A DNA stretch of 64,000 bases from NCBI GenBank assembly GCA_039591075.1, contig JBDHEI010000011.1:13245-77244 (forward strand), written 5' to 3'. The position numbers were made by a program, and so were the translations under genes. The notes under the pieces were generated by a model. The model was not told the origin of the DNA. It did no database searches and saw only the letters and a list, made by a program, of their open reading frames with translations. The DNA comes from JAOTVV01 sp039591075 (lineage in GTDB: Bacteria; Gemmatimonadota; Gemmatimonadetes; Gemmatimonadales; GWC2-71-9). Shown piece after piece: positions 7,936-17,923 of this stretch (the first letter of the stretch is position 1; the number at the start of each line of letters is the position of its first letter).

Positions 7936-9879
7936 ATGCGGAAAGCCGTGCGGGTACTCAGTATGCTCGTCTTCGGGTCGTCTGTCATTGCGCCGCCCGG
8001 CGGCGCGCAGCAGCGCACCGGCTGGACGGACCGCTCGCCGTTCGAGCCGCTGGACCTGCCGGCGGCCACCACGATCCGGACCGGAGCCGGTCGGCCAGGA
8101 CCGGACTACTGGCAGCAGCGGGCCGACTACACGCTCGCGGCCAGTGTGGATACCAGTAACCAGCTGCTCACCGGCAGCGGCACCCTGCGATACCACAACA
8201 ACTCGCCCGACACGCTGCCCTTCCTGTGGCTCAAGCTGGACGCAAACCTGTGCGATCCAAAGAGCGAGGCCGGCGTGCTGAGCGTCCCGCCCCTGCTGTT
8301 CGGCGACGCCGTGTTCGACTTCTCTTGCCAGGGTGGCAGTGGAATGGCCCTCGAGCGGCTCACGGCGGGCGGTCGAGCCGTTGGCCATCGAGTGTATGGG
8401 ACCGTCGCGCGAGTCGATCTCGATACGCCACTCCTTCCGGGAGGAACCGTCGAGTTGGAGATGGTGTGGCGCTGGACGCTCCCGGAGTACGGATACGGCC
8501 GCATGGGCCGCGACGGCACGCTCTACCAAGTGGCGCAGTGGTATCCGCGCGTTGCCGTGTACGACGACGTCGGTGGCTGGAACCTGGCGCCGTTCCTGGG
8601 CGCGGGGGAGTTCTACCAGGAGTACGGCGACTTCGCTGTGGCGCTGACGGTGCCCGCCGGCTACGTGCTGGCCGCGACGGGGACCGTTCAGAATCCGAAC
8701 GCAGTGCTGACGGCCGCGCAGCGCGAGCGGCTCGCGCGAGCCCGCCGATCGGAGTCGGCCGTGGCAATCGTGACGGCTGACGAAGCGCGCGAGGCACGGC
8801 AACGAGCGGTGCCCGGCACCAGGACCTGGCGATTTACTGCGCAAAACGTGCGTGACTTCGCCTTCGCCATGGCGCCGGATTTCCGGTGGGACGCGAGCGC
8901 GTGGGACGGGACGCTGATTCAGACGTTTTACCGACCTGAGGCCACGCTGTGGGAGGGGGCGAACCGCATGTCGTGGGTGAGCATCAAGCATTTCTCCGAA
9001 CGCCTGGCGCGATATCCCTACCCCCACGCCACCACAGTCGAGGGCCCCAACGACGGCATGGAGTATCCGATGCTCACCTTTGTGCCCAGGGGTGGGTCGC
9101 GGGAGGAACTGTACTGGGTGTTGACCCACGAGTTCGGTCACGAGTGGTACCCGATGCTGGTGAACTCCAACGAGCGGCTGCATCCGTGGATGGACGAAGG
9201 CTTCAACACGTTCATCGACATCGGATCGGTTGAGGAGTACTTCGCGGGCGAGGCGTATGGCGACACGATCGACCTCCAGCCGCTGCACCTGTACCCGCTG
9301 CATGCCCTTGCCGGCAGAGAGCAGGCCATGGCGCTCCCGCCTGACGAGCAGCATGATCTGTTCTGGGCGGCCTACTTCAAACCGGCGCTCATGCTGCATC
9401 TGCTGCGCACGGAGGTGCTGGGTCCCGAGCGATTCGACCGTGCGTTCTCGGAATACACGGAGGCATGGTCGTTCAAGCACCCCACGCCGGCGGACTTCTT
9501 TCGCTTCATGGAGGATGCCGCGGGCTCGCAGCTCGACTGGTTCTGGCGCGGATGGATCTACTCCACGGCTCGGCTCGACCAGGCCGTTGCTAGGGTCGTG
9601 CTCGGGAGCGACAGCACCGAAACGGAGATCCATCTGCGCAACCGTGGTGCCATGGTGATGCCCGCAGAGTTGGCGCTCACCTTCGCGGATGGGTCGAGGC
9701 AGATCGTGCGACTCCCGGTCGAGATGTGGAAGCTAGGACCCGAGTTCGTGTACCGATTGCCGGCCGGTCGGTCGCTCGTCGCCGTGGAGTTGGACCCGCG
9801 CGGCGTGTATCCGGACGATGACCACGACAACGACACGTGGCGCGCCCCGGTGTCGGGCATGGTGCCGCCCGGGCGGTAG
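7936..9879 (+). CDS. Secreted M1-family zinc metallopeptidase
   Basis: Aminopeptidase-type metalloprotease of 647 residues. The zinc site HEFGH (residues 398-402) is followed after 18 residues by the third ligand Glu421 (WMDEGF), the gluzincin M1 pattern. The exopeptidase loop reads GMEYP rather than GAMEN, a form found in exported bacterial M1 proteins. The ATG at 7936 follows AGGAGC, and the first 30 residues form a signal peptide ending near GGAQQ. Likely periplasmic or secreted peptide hydrolysis. A small membrane protein gene follows after 29 nt. Confidence 0.9.
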   Translation: MRKAVRVLSMLVFGSSVIAPPGGAQQRTGWTDRSPFEPLDLPAATTIRTGAGRPGPDYWQQRADYTLAASVDTSNQLLTGSGTLRYHNNSPDTLPFLWLKLDANLCDPKSEAGVLSVPPLLFGDAVFDFSCQGGSGMALERLTAGGRAVGHRVYGTVARVDLDTPLLPGGTVELEMVWRWTLPEYGYGRMGRDGTLYQVAQWYPRVAVYDDVGGWNLAPFLGAGEFYQEYGDFAVALTVPAGYVLAATGTVQNPNAVLTAAQRERLARARRSESAVAIVTADEAREARQRAVPGTRTWRFTAQNVRDFAFAMAPDFRWDASAWDGTLIQTFYRPEATLWEGANRMSWVSIKHFSERLARYPYPHATTVEGPNDGMEYPMLTFVPRGGSREELYWVLTHEFGHEWYPMLVNSNERLHPWMDEGFNTFIDIGSVEEYFAGEAYGDTIDLQPLHLYPLHALAGREQAMALPPDEQHDLFWAAYFKPALMLHLLRTEVLGPERFDRAFSEYTEAWSFKHPTPADFFRFMEDAAGSQLDWFWRGWIYSTARLDQAVARVVLGSDSTETEIHLRNRGAMVMPAELALTFADGSRQIVRLPVEMWKLGPEFVYRLPAGRSLVAVELDPRGVYPDDDHDNDTWRAPVSGMVPPGR

Positions 9880-9908
9880 CGGAACGTCACGGCGCGCGCG
9901 GGTGTCGC

Positions 9909-10232
9909 ATGGGAATCCTGCTGTGGGTGGTCGGTGCGTTGGCGCTTGCCTCTGGCGGCCTGAAGCTACGCGGCCAAGTACGAGCGACCGTGGGCACCTC
10001 GCGCATCGCCGTGTGGGAGACTGCGGTCGGCGCGCTTACGGCGGTCGGGTCCGGCGTTGGTCTGGCCCGAGAGCGGCCGCTCGCGTGGGCGGCGGTAGCC
10101 GTCGCACTCGGGCTCGTGGGGGTGTCGTCGGTGGTGCACGTCCGGCGGACGGCTCGCCTGCGACAACTGCGCGAGGAGTCGGCGGAATCGCGACTGCGAA
10201 GCTACTTGGAGAACGGGAGATCCTCGATGTAG
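9909..10232 (+). CDS. Small membrane protein, function unknown
   Basis: 107 residues. Hydrophobic segments occur at residues 3-20 (LLWVVGALALASGGLKL), about 35-50 and 58-77, and the tail is basic and helical (RRTARLRQLREESAES). This resembles small inner-membrane proteins with a cytoplasmic tail. No family recognised. Lies 29 nt after the M1 peptidase and converges on the DASS transporter. Confidence 0.55.
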   Translation: MGILLWVVGALALASGGLKLRGQVRATVGTSRIAVWETAVGALTAVGSGVGLARERPLAWAAVAVALGLVGVSSVVHVRRTARLRQLREESAESRLRSYLENGRSSM

Positions 10233-10278
10233 TGGGGTTTCGGTCTTCGCCGTGCCGGGCGCTTTGCGCGTGCCTCCG

Positions 10279-11691
10279 TTACCACATCCCCAGCACCTTC
10301 CACCACAGTCCTCCCACCCCCAGCCACACCGCGATGTTCACCACGCTCACCACCAAGCCGAGCCGCCACCAGGCGGTGACCTCGACGTAGCCGGCTCCGA
10401 ACAGCACCGGTGCCGGGCCGGTGCCGTAGTGGGTCATGCTGCTGAACAGGTTGCTGAAGAACGCCAGGAGCAGGGCCGCGAGGACGGGAGGCGTGCCCAC
10501 TGCGAGCGCCACGCCGAGAAACGGCGCGTACATGGAACTCACGTGGGCGGTGTTGCTGGCAAAGAAGTAGTGGCTGTAGAAATACACGAGGCTGAGCCCG
10601 ACGAACGCCGGGAGCCATCCCATCCCTTCGAAGAGCCCACCCATGGCGCCGCTGAACCAGGGAATGAGACCGAGCCTGGACAAGAACGACGCCATCATCA
10701 CGAGCGCCGCGAACCACACGAGCGTGTCCCACGCTCCCTTTTCCCGCAGGATGTCGTCCCACGTGAGCACGCCGGTCACGAGCAGCACGACGAGGCCAAC
10801 CATGGCGGTCACGGTGGTGTGCACCGCAAGCACGTCTCCCAGGATCCACAGGGTGAGCAACAGGACGAAACAGGCCAACATCACCCACTCGCTCCGGGAG
10901 ATCGGCCCACTCTGCCGCAGCTTCTCCCGTGCCATCGCTGCCGCCTGTGGTGTCTCCCTGATCTCGGGTGGGTACAGCCGGTACAGCAGGGCTGGCACGA
11001 GGGCGAGGCTCAGGAGCCCCGGCACCAGCGCCGCGAGCGCCCACCCGGTCCACGTGACCTCCACACCCTGGTCGCGCGCCAACTGGGCGGCTAACGGGTT
11101 TGCCGCCATCGCCGTCAGGAACATGGCGCTCGTGATCACGGTGCCCTGAAAGGATGCTGTGGTCAGGAACGCGCCCACGCGCTTGGCCGTGCCGTCGTCG
11201 GGTCGGCTCTCGTACGCCTCCGCCACCGATCGCAGGATCGGGAAGATCACGCCCCCCGCGCGCGCGGTGTTGCTCGGGATCGCCGGAGCGAGGACGAGAT
11301 CGGTGGCGATGAGCCCATAGCCCAGTCCCAACGTGCGTCGGCCCAGCCACGCCATGAACAGGTACGCGATCCGCGCGCCGAGGCCGGTCTTGATGAACCC
11401 CCGCGAGATGAAGAACGCGAGCACGATCAACCAGATGACCGTGTTACCGAACCCGCTCATCGCCTCACCGATCGTGAGCGTGTGAGTGACGGTCGTGGCA
11501 CAGATACCGATCATGGCCACCGCGCCCATCGGCAGCGGCTTGAGCACGATGCCGACGATGGTCGCGGCGAAGATGGCGAGGAGGTGAATCCCACGGGGAT
11601 CGACATCGGCAGGCGGTGGGACGAACCACAGGACGGTACCGACAGTGACCGGCACGCCGAGCTTGAGCGCGAAGGCGCGTGACGGGGTCAT
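10279..11691 (-). CDS. DASS (SLC13) family dicarboxylate transporter, 2-oxoglutarate/malate type
   Basis: Inner-membrane divalent anion transporter of 470 residues with many hydrophobic helices. Both substrate-binding SNT motifs are present: PAIPSNTARAGG in the first half and FFASNTAHVSSMYAPF in the second. The SNTARAGG form is typical of plastid and bacterial 2-oxoglutarate/malate translocators. Its ATG overlaps the ppc stop in ATGA, so translation is coupled. Co-production with PEP carboxylase points to exchange or import of C4/C5 dicarboxylates linked to anaplerosis; the actual substrate is inferred. Confidence 0.88.
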   Translation of the reverse strand: MTPSRAFALKLGVPVTVGTVLWFVPPPADVDPRGIHLLAIFAATIVGIVLKPLPMGAVAMIGICATTVTHTLTIGEAMSGFGNTVIWLIVLAFFISRGFIKTGLGARIAYLFMAWLGRRTLGLGYGLIATDLVLAPAIPSNTARAGGVIFPILRSVAEAYESRPDDGTAKRVGAFLTTASFQGTVITSAMFLTAMAANPLAAQLARDQGVEVTWTGWALAALVPGLLSLALVPALLYRLYPPEIRETPQAAAMAREKLRQSGPISRSEWVMLACFVLLLTLWILGDVLAVHTTVTAMVGLVVLLVTGVLTWDDILREKGAWDTLVWFAALVMMASFLSRLGLIPWFSGAMGGLFEGMGWLPAFVGLSLVYFYSHYFFASNTAHVSSMYAPFLGVALAVGTPPVLAALLLAFFSNLFSSMTHYGTGPAPVLFGAGYVEVTAWWRLGLVVSVVNIAVWLGVGGLWWKVLGMW

Positions 11692-14354
11692 CCGGTGTTC
11701 CGCATGCCGGCTGCGATCCCGTTCACCGTGAGGAGCATGGCGTCGAGCAGCCGCTTGTCGTCTGGGCTCTTCCGCAGACGACACAGGATCTCCGTCTGCA
11801 CCAGGTTGATGGGATCGATGTAGGGATTGCGCACGTCGATGGAGCGCTGCAGCACGGGGTTCCCGTCGAGCAGGCGGTCGTGGCCGGTCACCTGAAGCAC
11901 GACGTCCGTCGCACGTTTTAGTCGCTCCCGCAGATCGGTCCCGATGGAGCGGACATCTTCGGGAACCAAACGCTCGTCGTACTGCGCGGCGATGGCCGGC
12001 GACGCCTTGGCCAGGACCATCTCGACCAGATCGACCGTCGACCGGAAGAACGGCCACCGCTCACCCATCTCGCGCAACGTCTCGAGTTGTCCGGTGCGGA
12101 GCGGCTCTTCGAAGGCCTCGCTGAATCCGAGCCAGGCGGGGAGCAAGAGGCGCGTCTGCATCCAGGCAAAGACCCACGGGATCGCGCGGAGCGATCGCAC
12201 CCCGGATCCCGGGCGCCGCCGTGCAGGCCGACTGCCGATCTTGAGCGCGCCCAACTCAATCTCGGGAGTGGCCGCGCGAAAGTAGTCCACGAACTCCGGC
12301 GTCTCGTACACGATCCGGCGATAGGCTCTGCGGGACGTGTCGGCGAGCCGGCGCATGTGCTCGCGCCACGCGGGGTCGGGCGCGTCGGCCGGGAGCAGCG
12401 TTGCCTCGAGCGTGGCTGTGATGTAGACCTCGAGCGTCCGTGATGCGATGCCTGGTAGGTCGAACTTGGCGGAGATCATCTCCCCCTGCTCGGTCACGCG
12501 GAGCGTGCCGTCTACCGAACCGGGTGGCTGCGACTGGATCGCGAGATGGGTGGGGCCGCCGCCCCGTCCCACCGTGCCACCACGACCGTGAAACAGGGTG
12601 AGTGGCACGTCCTGCTCGCGGCACGCAGCGACGATGGCCTCCTGGGCCTCGTACAGCTCCCAAGCGGCGGCGAGCCGCCCGCCGTCCTTGGCCGAGTCTG
12701 AGTAGCCGAGCATCACCTCTTGCCGCCCCGCGATCCGGTCGCGGTAGCCGGGGATGGCGAGCAGTTCGCGCAGGGTGGCGCCGGCGCGCCGCAGGTCGTC
12801 GACCGTCTCGAACAGGGGAACCACGCGGAGCGGCGGATCGAGCCGAGCGGCGATCTGCAACGCCTGGACGGCGAGCACGTCGGACGGCTGGGTGGCCATC
12901 GAGATCACATAGGCCCCCAGTGATCCCGGAGGGATCGATGCCGCCGTGCGGAACGTCTCGAGCACGTCGCGCACGTCGGGCTCGAATCGATCCGTCGACT
13001 TCAACGCCCGCGCCATGGCGCTGCCGTTCGCCGCGATCTGGTCGCGCAGGAACTGTTGACGCTCGGCCTCGTCCCAGGTGGCGTACGAGCCCAGTCCCAG
13101 CTGCTGCGTGACCGCGTCGAGTGCTTCGGTGTGGCGCGCCGATTCCTGGCGCAGGTCGAGCCGCACGAGTGTCAAGCCGAAGCACGCGAGCCGGCGCTGA
13201 ATGTCCAGCAGCCGTCCGCCGGCCAACACGCCCGCACCCGTGGCCTCGAGCGACCGGCGGCACAGCTCGAGCGGCTCGGCGAGATCCTCGACCCGCCAGC
13301 ACATGCGCTCTGCCGTGGCGCGATCGGGGACCTTCCACTCGAGCATCAGCTCGATTCCCGTGCGGGTCGCCCGCAACCGGTCGCGCAGATCCCGGAGCAG
13401 CGCCCGGTAGGGCTCGGGTGTCTTCCCGACCTGCGCCCTCAGCTCGGGGCTAGCATCGCTCAGCGACAGTTCCGCCCTGAGCGCCGACAGCTCCCGCAGG
13501 TACAGGTCCGCCGCCATCCAGCGCGCGAGCAACGTCGCCTGTACGGTGATCTCGGGGGTCACGTGCGGGTTCCCGTCGCGGTCGCCCCCCATCCACGAGC
13601 CGAAGCGGATCGGCGCGGCGTCCCGGGGGAGTTCCCTGCCGATGGCCGACCGCAGGACCCGGTCCAGCGCGCGGAGATTGGCGGGCACCGCGTCCCACAG
13701 CGTCTGCTCGAACACGACGAGTCCCCAGCGGACTTCGTCCAGCGGTGTCGGCTGGGTGTGGCGCACTTCGTCGGTCTCCCACGCAATGGTGATCTCGCGC
13801 AGCAGGGATTGGCGGATTTCCTCTCGTTCGGCAGGTGTCAGGTCGCTGCGGTCCTGCCGCCCCAGGAGATCCGCAATGCGCCGATGGGATCGTCGCAGCG
13901 TGCGGCGTACGATCTCGGTCGGATGCGCGGTGAGCACCAGGTCGACGTGCAGGGTGCACACCTGCTCGAACACAGCGTCGGGTGTGATCCCTGCCTCGAG
14001 GAGGTGGGCGAGCGCGTCCGCGAACGACCCCGGTTGGGGCGGCGCATCGGGATCACGCTGGTATTCGCGCCGCCGGCGCACGCGGTGATGCTGTTCAGCG
14101 ATGTTGGCCAGGGTCAGGAAGTGCGCGAACGCCCGGGCGACGGGCAAGGCGTCGTCCACCGGAAGCTGTTGGAGCAGCTCCCGTAGTTCTCCGAAGCATC
14201 CCGTTTCACCCTGTCGCGCACGCTTGGAGAGAGCGCGCACGCGCTCCACCGTCTCGAACAGCGGTACGCCTTCCTGCTGACGCAGGGTCTCGCCCAAGAG
14301 GGTGCCGAGGAGCCGGACGTCGTTGCGGAGCGGAAGGTGGGGATCGGTGGTCAC
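11688..14354 (-). CDS. ppc: Phosphoenolpyruvate carboxylase
   Basis: Cytoplasmic enzyme that carboxylates PEP with bicarbonate to oxaloacetate. 888 residues, full family length. Catalytic landmarks are all present: LTAHPTE with His144, GSWMGGDRDGNPHV, LGYSDSAKDGG, FHGRGGTVGRGGG, and the C-terminal MRNTG that closes the active site. First gene of a two-gene operon with the DASS transporter, which starts inside its stop codon. An SbcD-like gene is divergent on the other side. Confidence 0.97.
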   Translation of the reverse strand: MTTDPHLPLRNDVRLLGTLLGETLRQQEGVPLFETVERVRALSKRARQGETGCFGELRELLQQLPVDDALPVARAFAHFLTLANIAEQHHRVRRRREYQRDPDAPPQPGSFADALAHLLEAGITPDAVFEQVCTLHVDLVLTAHPTEIVRRTLRRSHRRIADLLGRQDRSDLTPAEREEIRQSLLREITIAWETDEVRHTQPTPLDEVRWGLVVFEQTLWDAVPANLRALDRVLRSAIGRELPRDAAPIRFGSWMGGDRDGNPHVTPEITVQATLLARWMAADLYLRELSALRAELSLSDASPELRAQVGKTPEPYRALLRDLRDRLRATRTGIELMLEWKVPDRATAERMCWRVEDLAEPLELCRRSLEATGAGVLAGGRLLDIQRRLACFGLTLVRLDLRQESARHTEALDAVTQQLGLGSYATWDEAERQQFLRDQIAANGSAMARALKSTDRFEPDVRDVLETFRTAASIPPGSLGAYVISMATQPSDVLAVQALQIAARLDPPLRVVPLFETVDDLRRAGATLRELLAIPGYRDRIAGRQEVMLGYSDSAKDGGRLAAAWELYEAQEAIVAACREQDVPLTLFHGRGGTVGRGGGPTHLAIQSQPPGSVDGTLRVTEQGEMISAKFDLPGIASRTLEVYITATLEATLLPADAPDPAWREHMRRLADTSRRAYRRIVYETPEFVDYFRAATPEIELGALKIGSRPARRRPGSGVRSLRAIPWVFAWMQTRLLLPAWLGFSEAFEEPLRTGQLETLREMGERWPFFRSTVDLVEMVLAKASPAIAAQYDERLVPEDVRSIGTDLRERLKRATDVVLQVTGHDRLLDGNPVLQRSIDVRNPYIDPINLVQTEILCRLRKSPDDKRLLDAMLLTVNGIAAGMRNTG

Positions 14355-14435
14355 CGGGCTATAGCTAACGCCGTTTGAGCGGCGGTGTCAAAGCTGGGAT
14401 ATTTCTTGGTGGGCCTACTGAAGCAGTGACCGCGC

Positions 14436-15479
14436 ATGGCGGACTCAGCAATCCGCATCCTGTTCCTGGCCGACACCCATCTGGGTATCGACATGCCGCT
14501 GCGTCCGCGAATCGCGCGGCGGCGGCGTGGGCCGGACTTCTTCGCCAATTACGAGCGGGCGCTCCAGGCAGCGCACGACCACCGTGTACACGCCGTGATC
14601 CACGGGGGCGACGTGTTCTATCGTAGCCGAGTGCCGGCCAAGCTCGTCCAGGCCGGATTCGCGCCCCTCAAACGGGTCGCCGATGCCGGGATCCCAGTCT
14701 ATGTCGTTCCTGGGAATCACGAGCGATCGGCGATCCCGTTTCCGCTGCTTGCCGAGCATCCCCGCATCCACCTGTTCGACCGGCCCAGGACGTACACGGC
14801 GGAGTGGGACGGTGTGCAGGTGGCCATTGCGGGATTCCCGTTCTGCAGGCGCGGCGTGCGCGGAGCCTTTCGCAACTTGCTCGGCGAGACGGGATGGACG
14901 CGTGTCGGTGCCGACGTGAATCTGCTCTGCATGCACCAGTGTTTCGAGGGGGCGACGGTCGGACCCAAGGACTTCACCTTTCGGTACACCGAAGACGTCG
15001 TCAGGGCCGGCGACGTGCCGCCACAGTTCGCGGCGGTGCTCACCGGTCACATCCATCGGCATCAGGTGCTCACTGCCGATTTGCGCGGCCGGTCTCTCCC
15101 CACACCGGTGCTGTATCCCGGATCGATCGAGCGGACCTCGTTTGCCGAGCGGGATGAGGAGAAGGGCTATCTGGTGCTCCAGGTGGAGCCAGGAGCCGAT
15201 CGCGGTGGGATCCTGAAACAGTGGACCTTCCATCGCCTTCCGGCGCGGCCGATGGTGCTCGTGGATGTGGAGGCCAATGGCTTCGCTTTCGGCGCGCTCC
15301 AGACCCTTCTCACCCGAGCGATCACCGGTGCGCCAGCGGACGCCGTGCTCAGGATACGGGTGCACGGACATCCGGCTCCATCGGCGTTTGCGGCGCTTCG
15401 CGCCGCGCACGTGCGTGGGCTCGCCCCGGCAACGATGAATGTGGACGTGGTGTTGGTGGACGTGCCTCGTATCGGTTGA
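14436..15479 (+). CDS. SbcD/Mre11-like metallophosphoesterase
   Basis: Calcineurin-like phosphoesterase of 347 residues resembling the nuclease domain of SbcD/Mre11. Metal-binding motifs are in order: DTH (Asp13, His15), HGGDVF, GNHE and GHIHRHQ. This predicts Mn-dependent DNA end processing in repair. No sbcC-like ATPase gene is adjacent, so it may act alone or with a distant partner. The shape of the first motif (FLADTHLG) and the short C-terminal cap favour DNA exonuclease over a general phosphatase. Confidence 0.85.
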   Translation: MADSAIRILFLADTHLGIDMPLRPRIARRRRGPDFFANYERALQAAHDHRVHAVIHGGDVFYRSRVPAKLVQAGFAPLKRVADAGIPVYVVPGNHERSAIPFPLLAEHPRIHLFDRPRTYTAEWDGVQVAIAGFPFCRRGVRGAFRNLLGETGWTRVGADVNLLCMHQCFEGATVGPKDFTFRYTEDVVRAGDVPPQFAAVLTGHIHRHQVLTADLRGRSLPTPVLYPGSIERTSFAERDEEKGYLVLQVEPGADRGGILKQWTFHRLPARPMVLVDVEANGFAFGALQTLLTRAITGAPADAVLRIRVHGHPAPSAFAALRAAHVRGLAPATMNVDVVLVDVPRIG

Positions 15480-15656
15480 TGCCTATCCCAGCGTCGCCAA
15501 CAGCTCTTCCCGGCGTGGTCTCGAGCGAGGACTCGGTGCTCGAGGCGTGTGACGGCGTCGCGGGGCTTTCTGTTGACGGCTTGGGAGGAACGTGAACCGG
15601 CCTCCCGCGGTACGTTTGAGCATGGAGATCCATGCCGTGTGGTGGGGTGGCGGCTC

Positions 15657-17918
15657 GTGAGGCGGATCCGGCTTCCCTCGCTGCTCGTTGGCTTCCTGGT
15701 GACGGCGGTCGGCGGCCCGGCCCGTGCGCAGGAAGCCCGCGGCGTAGCTGGCACCGTTCTCGCGCTTCCGGATAGCTCGGCCCTCCCCCGTGTGGTGGTC
15801 CAGGTCCCGGCGCTGGGACTGATGGTCATCACCGACAGCGCCGGGGCCTTCCTGTTGCCGAGCGTCGTGCGGGCTCGCGTGCAGATCGTGTTCAGTCGCA
15901 TCGGCGTGGCGTCGGATTCAGTGTGGCTCGAGCCCGACCAGGATGTCCTGCGGGTGTTTTTGGAGCTCGCACCGATCGCGCTCCCGGCGATCACGGCCGA
16001 AGGACAACTCCAGGCGCGCACGCGCTTCGAGCGCCAGGTGCAACCCAGCGTCGTCAGCATCGATCGCGAGACGATCAGCCGCCTCCCGGCGCCGCTCGAG
16101 GCGGACGTCGTGCGCGTGGTCCAGATGCTGCCGGGGATCGTCGCGCTCAACGACTACACGGTGGGTTTCAACGTGCGCGGCGGCGAGCCGGACCAGAACC
16201 TGACCCTGCTCGACGGTGTCGCGGTGTTCAATCCGTCGCACCTGGGCGGTCTCTTCAGCACCTTCGATACCGACGCCGTCGAGAACGTCGACTTCTTTGC
16301 TGGGGCATTTCCCGCCGGATACGGAGGAAGGCTGAGCAGCGTGCTGGACGTATCCGTCCGTCCGGGCCGGCGCGATCGGTTCGGTGTGCGCGGGAACATT
16401 TCGCTGCTGTCGAGCAAGGTGCTGGCCGAAGGTCCTTTCGGCGGGACCGGTGCGACCTGGTTGGTGAGTGGCCGCCGTACCTACGCCGACGTCCTGGTCG
16501 GACTGCTCAGCGAGACGTCGTTGCCGTACTACTTCGCCGATGCCCTGGGCAAGGTGCAGGTGCCGCTTGGCGAGCGCGCCAACCTCTCCTTCACCGGGTA
16601 TTGGGGTCGGGATGTTCTCGACTGGACGTGGACGAAAGCGCGTCCGGGGCAGGACGCGGTGCGGCTCGTGTCGGATTGGGGTAATCATCTCCTCGGGATC
16701 CGGTACGATCAACGCCTGGGGCCACACCGGCTCACGGTCGAAGGAGGCGTCACCGGATTCACTGCCGGCGCGGGACTGGAGCCGGGGCTGTTTGCGGCCG
16801 AGAACACGGCGCGTCTCGTGTCGGGCCGGGCCCGACTCCACTTGGCCCCACACCCGGCGCACGAGCTTCGGGTCGGCGTCGGCATCGAGGACTACCACAT
16901 GACCTACGGCGCCAAGTCGGAGGGTCTCAGGACGACGTTCCTGGAAAGCGCGTTCCAGCCGCGAGTCTGGTCCGCGTTCGCCGACCACCAGTGGCGTGTC
17001 GTCCCTGGGCTACTCGTCCGGCCCGGCGTTCGGGTGGAGGCCATCGAGGGACCGGATGTCGTCAACGTCGCACCGCGGGTCAGCGCCAAGGTGTTCGTCA
17101 CTCGGGCGCTGGCCGTGACGGCCGCTGTGGGGCGATACCACCAGGCGCTCCACTCCCTGCGGGACCAGAATCTCCCGTGGAACGTGTTCGACCTCTGGAT
17201 CGGGGCGGATTCGGCGATCGCGGTCGCGCGGTCGGACCAGGCGGTGGTGGGGGTGGAATGGTGGTTCGGCGACGCCGAATCGATCTCCTTCGAGGCGTAC
17301 AGCAAGACCTTTACCGACATCGTCGATGCGAACCTCAGCGAGGACCCCGCTGTCGCGGGCGACGAGACCATACCGGTGAGCGGCGACGCCTGGGGATTCG
17401 ATGTGTTGCTGCGGCGCCATTGGGGACGGGTCACGGGCTGGATCGCGTACAGCCTCACCAAAGCGGTTCGCCGGGCGGACGGTACCCAGTACCCGGCGGT
17501 ACACGACCGGCGCCATACGGTGAATGTCGTGGTGCAAGCACCGGGTCCGTTGGGCAGCGACCTCGGCGTGCGGTGGGGCTACGGGTCCCCGCTGCCGTTC
17601 ACGCCGTTCGTCGGGGAATGGGACCACCGCTACTATAGGGCCGCGACGCACACCTTCGACGATTTCGAGCGGGAGCCCATTGCGAGCCCGGTGCTGAACA
17701 GCAACCGATATCCGTACTACGGTCGCCTCGACGTGACCCTACGCTGGGAAAGGCGCGCGTGGGGTGGGGTGCTGAGACCGTACCTGCAGATCGCCAACGT
17801 GCTGAACCGTCGGAACGTGTTCCTGTACTTCTACGACTATGACGACGCGCCACCGACCCGGAGCGCCATCTCGCAACTGCCGCTGCTGCCTAGCGTTGGC
17901 ATGGAGTTCGAGTTTTGA
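15657..17918 (+). CDS. TonB-dependent outer-membrane receptor
   Basis: About 753 residues. Signal peptide (RLPSLLVGFLVTAVGG, cleavage near ARAQE), then a carboxypeptidase-regulatory-like domain (about 30-110), a TonB plug (VVRVVQMLPGIVALND, then FNVRGGEPDQNLTLLDGV and ENVDFFAGAFPAGYGGRLSSVLDV) and a C-terminal barrel ending in Phe-Glu-Phe. A GTG at 15657 behind a G-rich stretch is preferred because translation from it opens directly with the signal peptide; the frame stays open to 15549. The plug belongs to a class usually paired with a DUF4249-like lipoprotein, and such a gene follows after 5 nt. Substrate unknown. Confidence 0.88.
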   Translation: MRRIRLPSLLVGFLVTAVGGPARAQEARGVAGTVLALPDSSALPRVVVQVPALGLMVITDSAGAFLLPSVVRARVQIVFSRIGVASDSVWLEPDQDVLRVFLELAPIALPAITAEGQLQARTRFERQVQPSVVSIDRETISRLPAPLEADVVRVVQMLPGIVALNDYTVGFNVRGGEPDQNLTLLDGVAVFNPSHLGGLFSTFDTDAVENVDFFAGAFPAGYGGRLSSVLDVSVRPGRRDRFGVRGNISLLSSKVLAEGPFGGTGATWLVSGRRTYADVLVGLLSETSLPYYFADALGKVQVPLGERANLSFTGYWGRDVLDWTWTKARPGQDAVRLVSDWGNHLLGIRYDQRLGPHRLTVEGGVTGFTAGAGLEPGLFAAENTARLVSGRARLHLAPHPAHELRVGVGIEDYHMTYGAKSEGLRTTFLESAFQPRVWSAFADHQWRVVPGLLVRPGVRVEAIEGPDVVNVAPRVSAKVFVTRALAVTAAVGRYHQALHSLRDQNLPWNVFDLWIGADSAIAVARSDQAVVGVEWWFGDAESISFEAYSKTFTDIVDANLSEDPAVAGDETIPVSGDAWGFDVLLRRHWGRVTGWIAYSLTKAVRRADGTQYPAVHDRRHTVNVVVQAPGPLGSDLGVRWGYGSPLPFTPFVGEWDHRYYRAATHTFDDFEREPIASPVLNSNRYPYYGRLDVTLRWERRAWGGVLRPYLQIANVLNRRNVFLYFYDYDDAPPTRSAISQLPLLPSVGMEFEF

Positions 17919-17923
17919 ACGTC

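Noticed and set aside
7894..9633. 579-codon open frame on the minus strand opposite the M1 peptidase
   Set aside because: High-GC mirror frame; no domain, Arg/His-rich shadow composition, while the plus strand has a full peptidase.
12256..13338. 360-codon open frame within ppc
   Set aside because: Out-of-frame shadow of a well-conserved gene.
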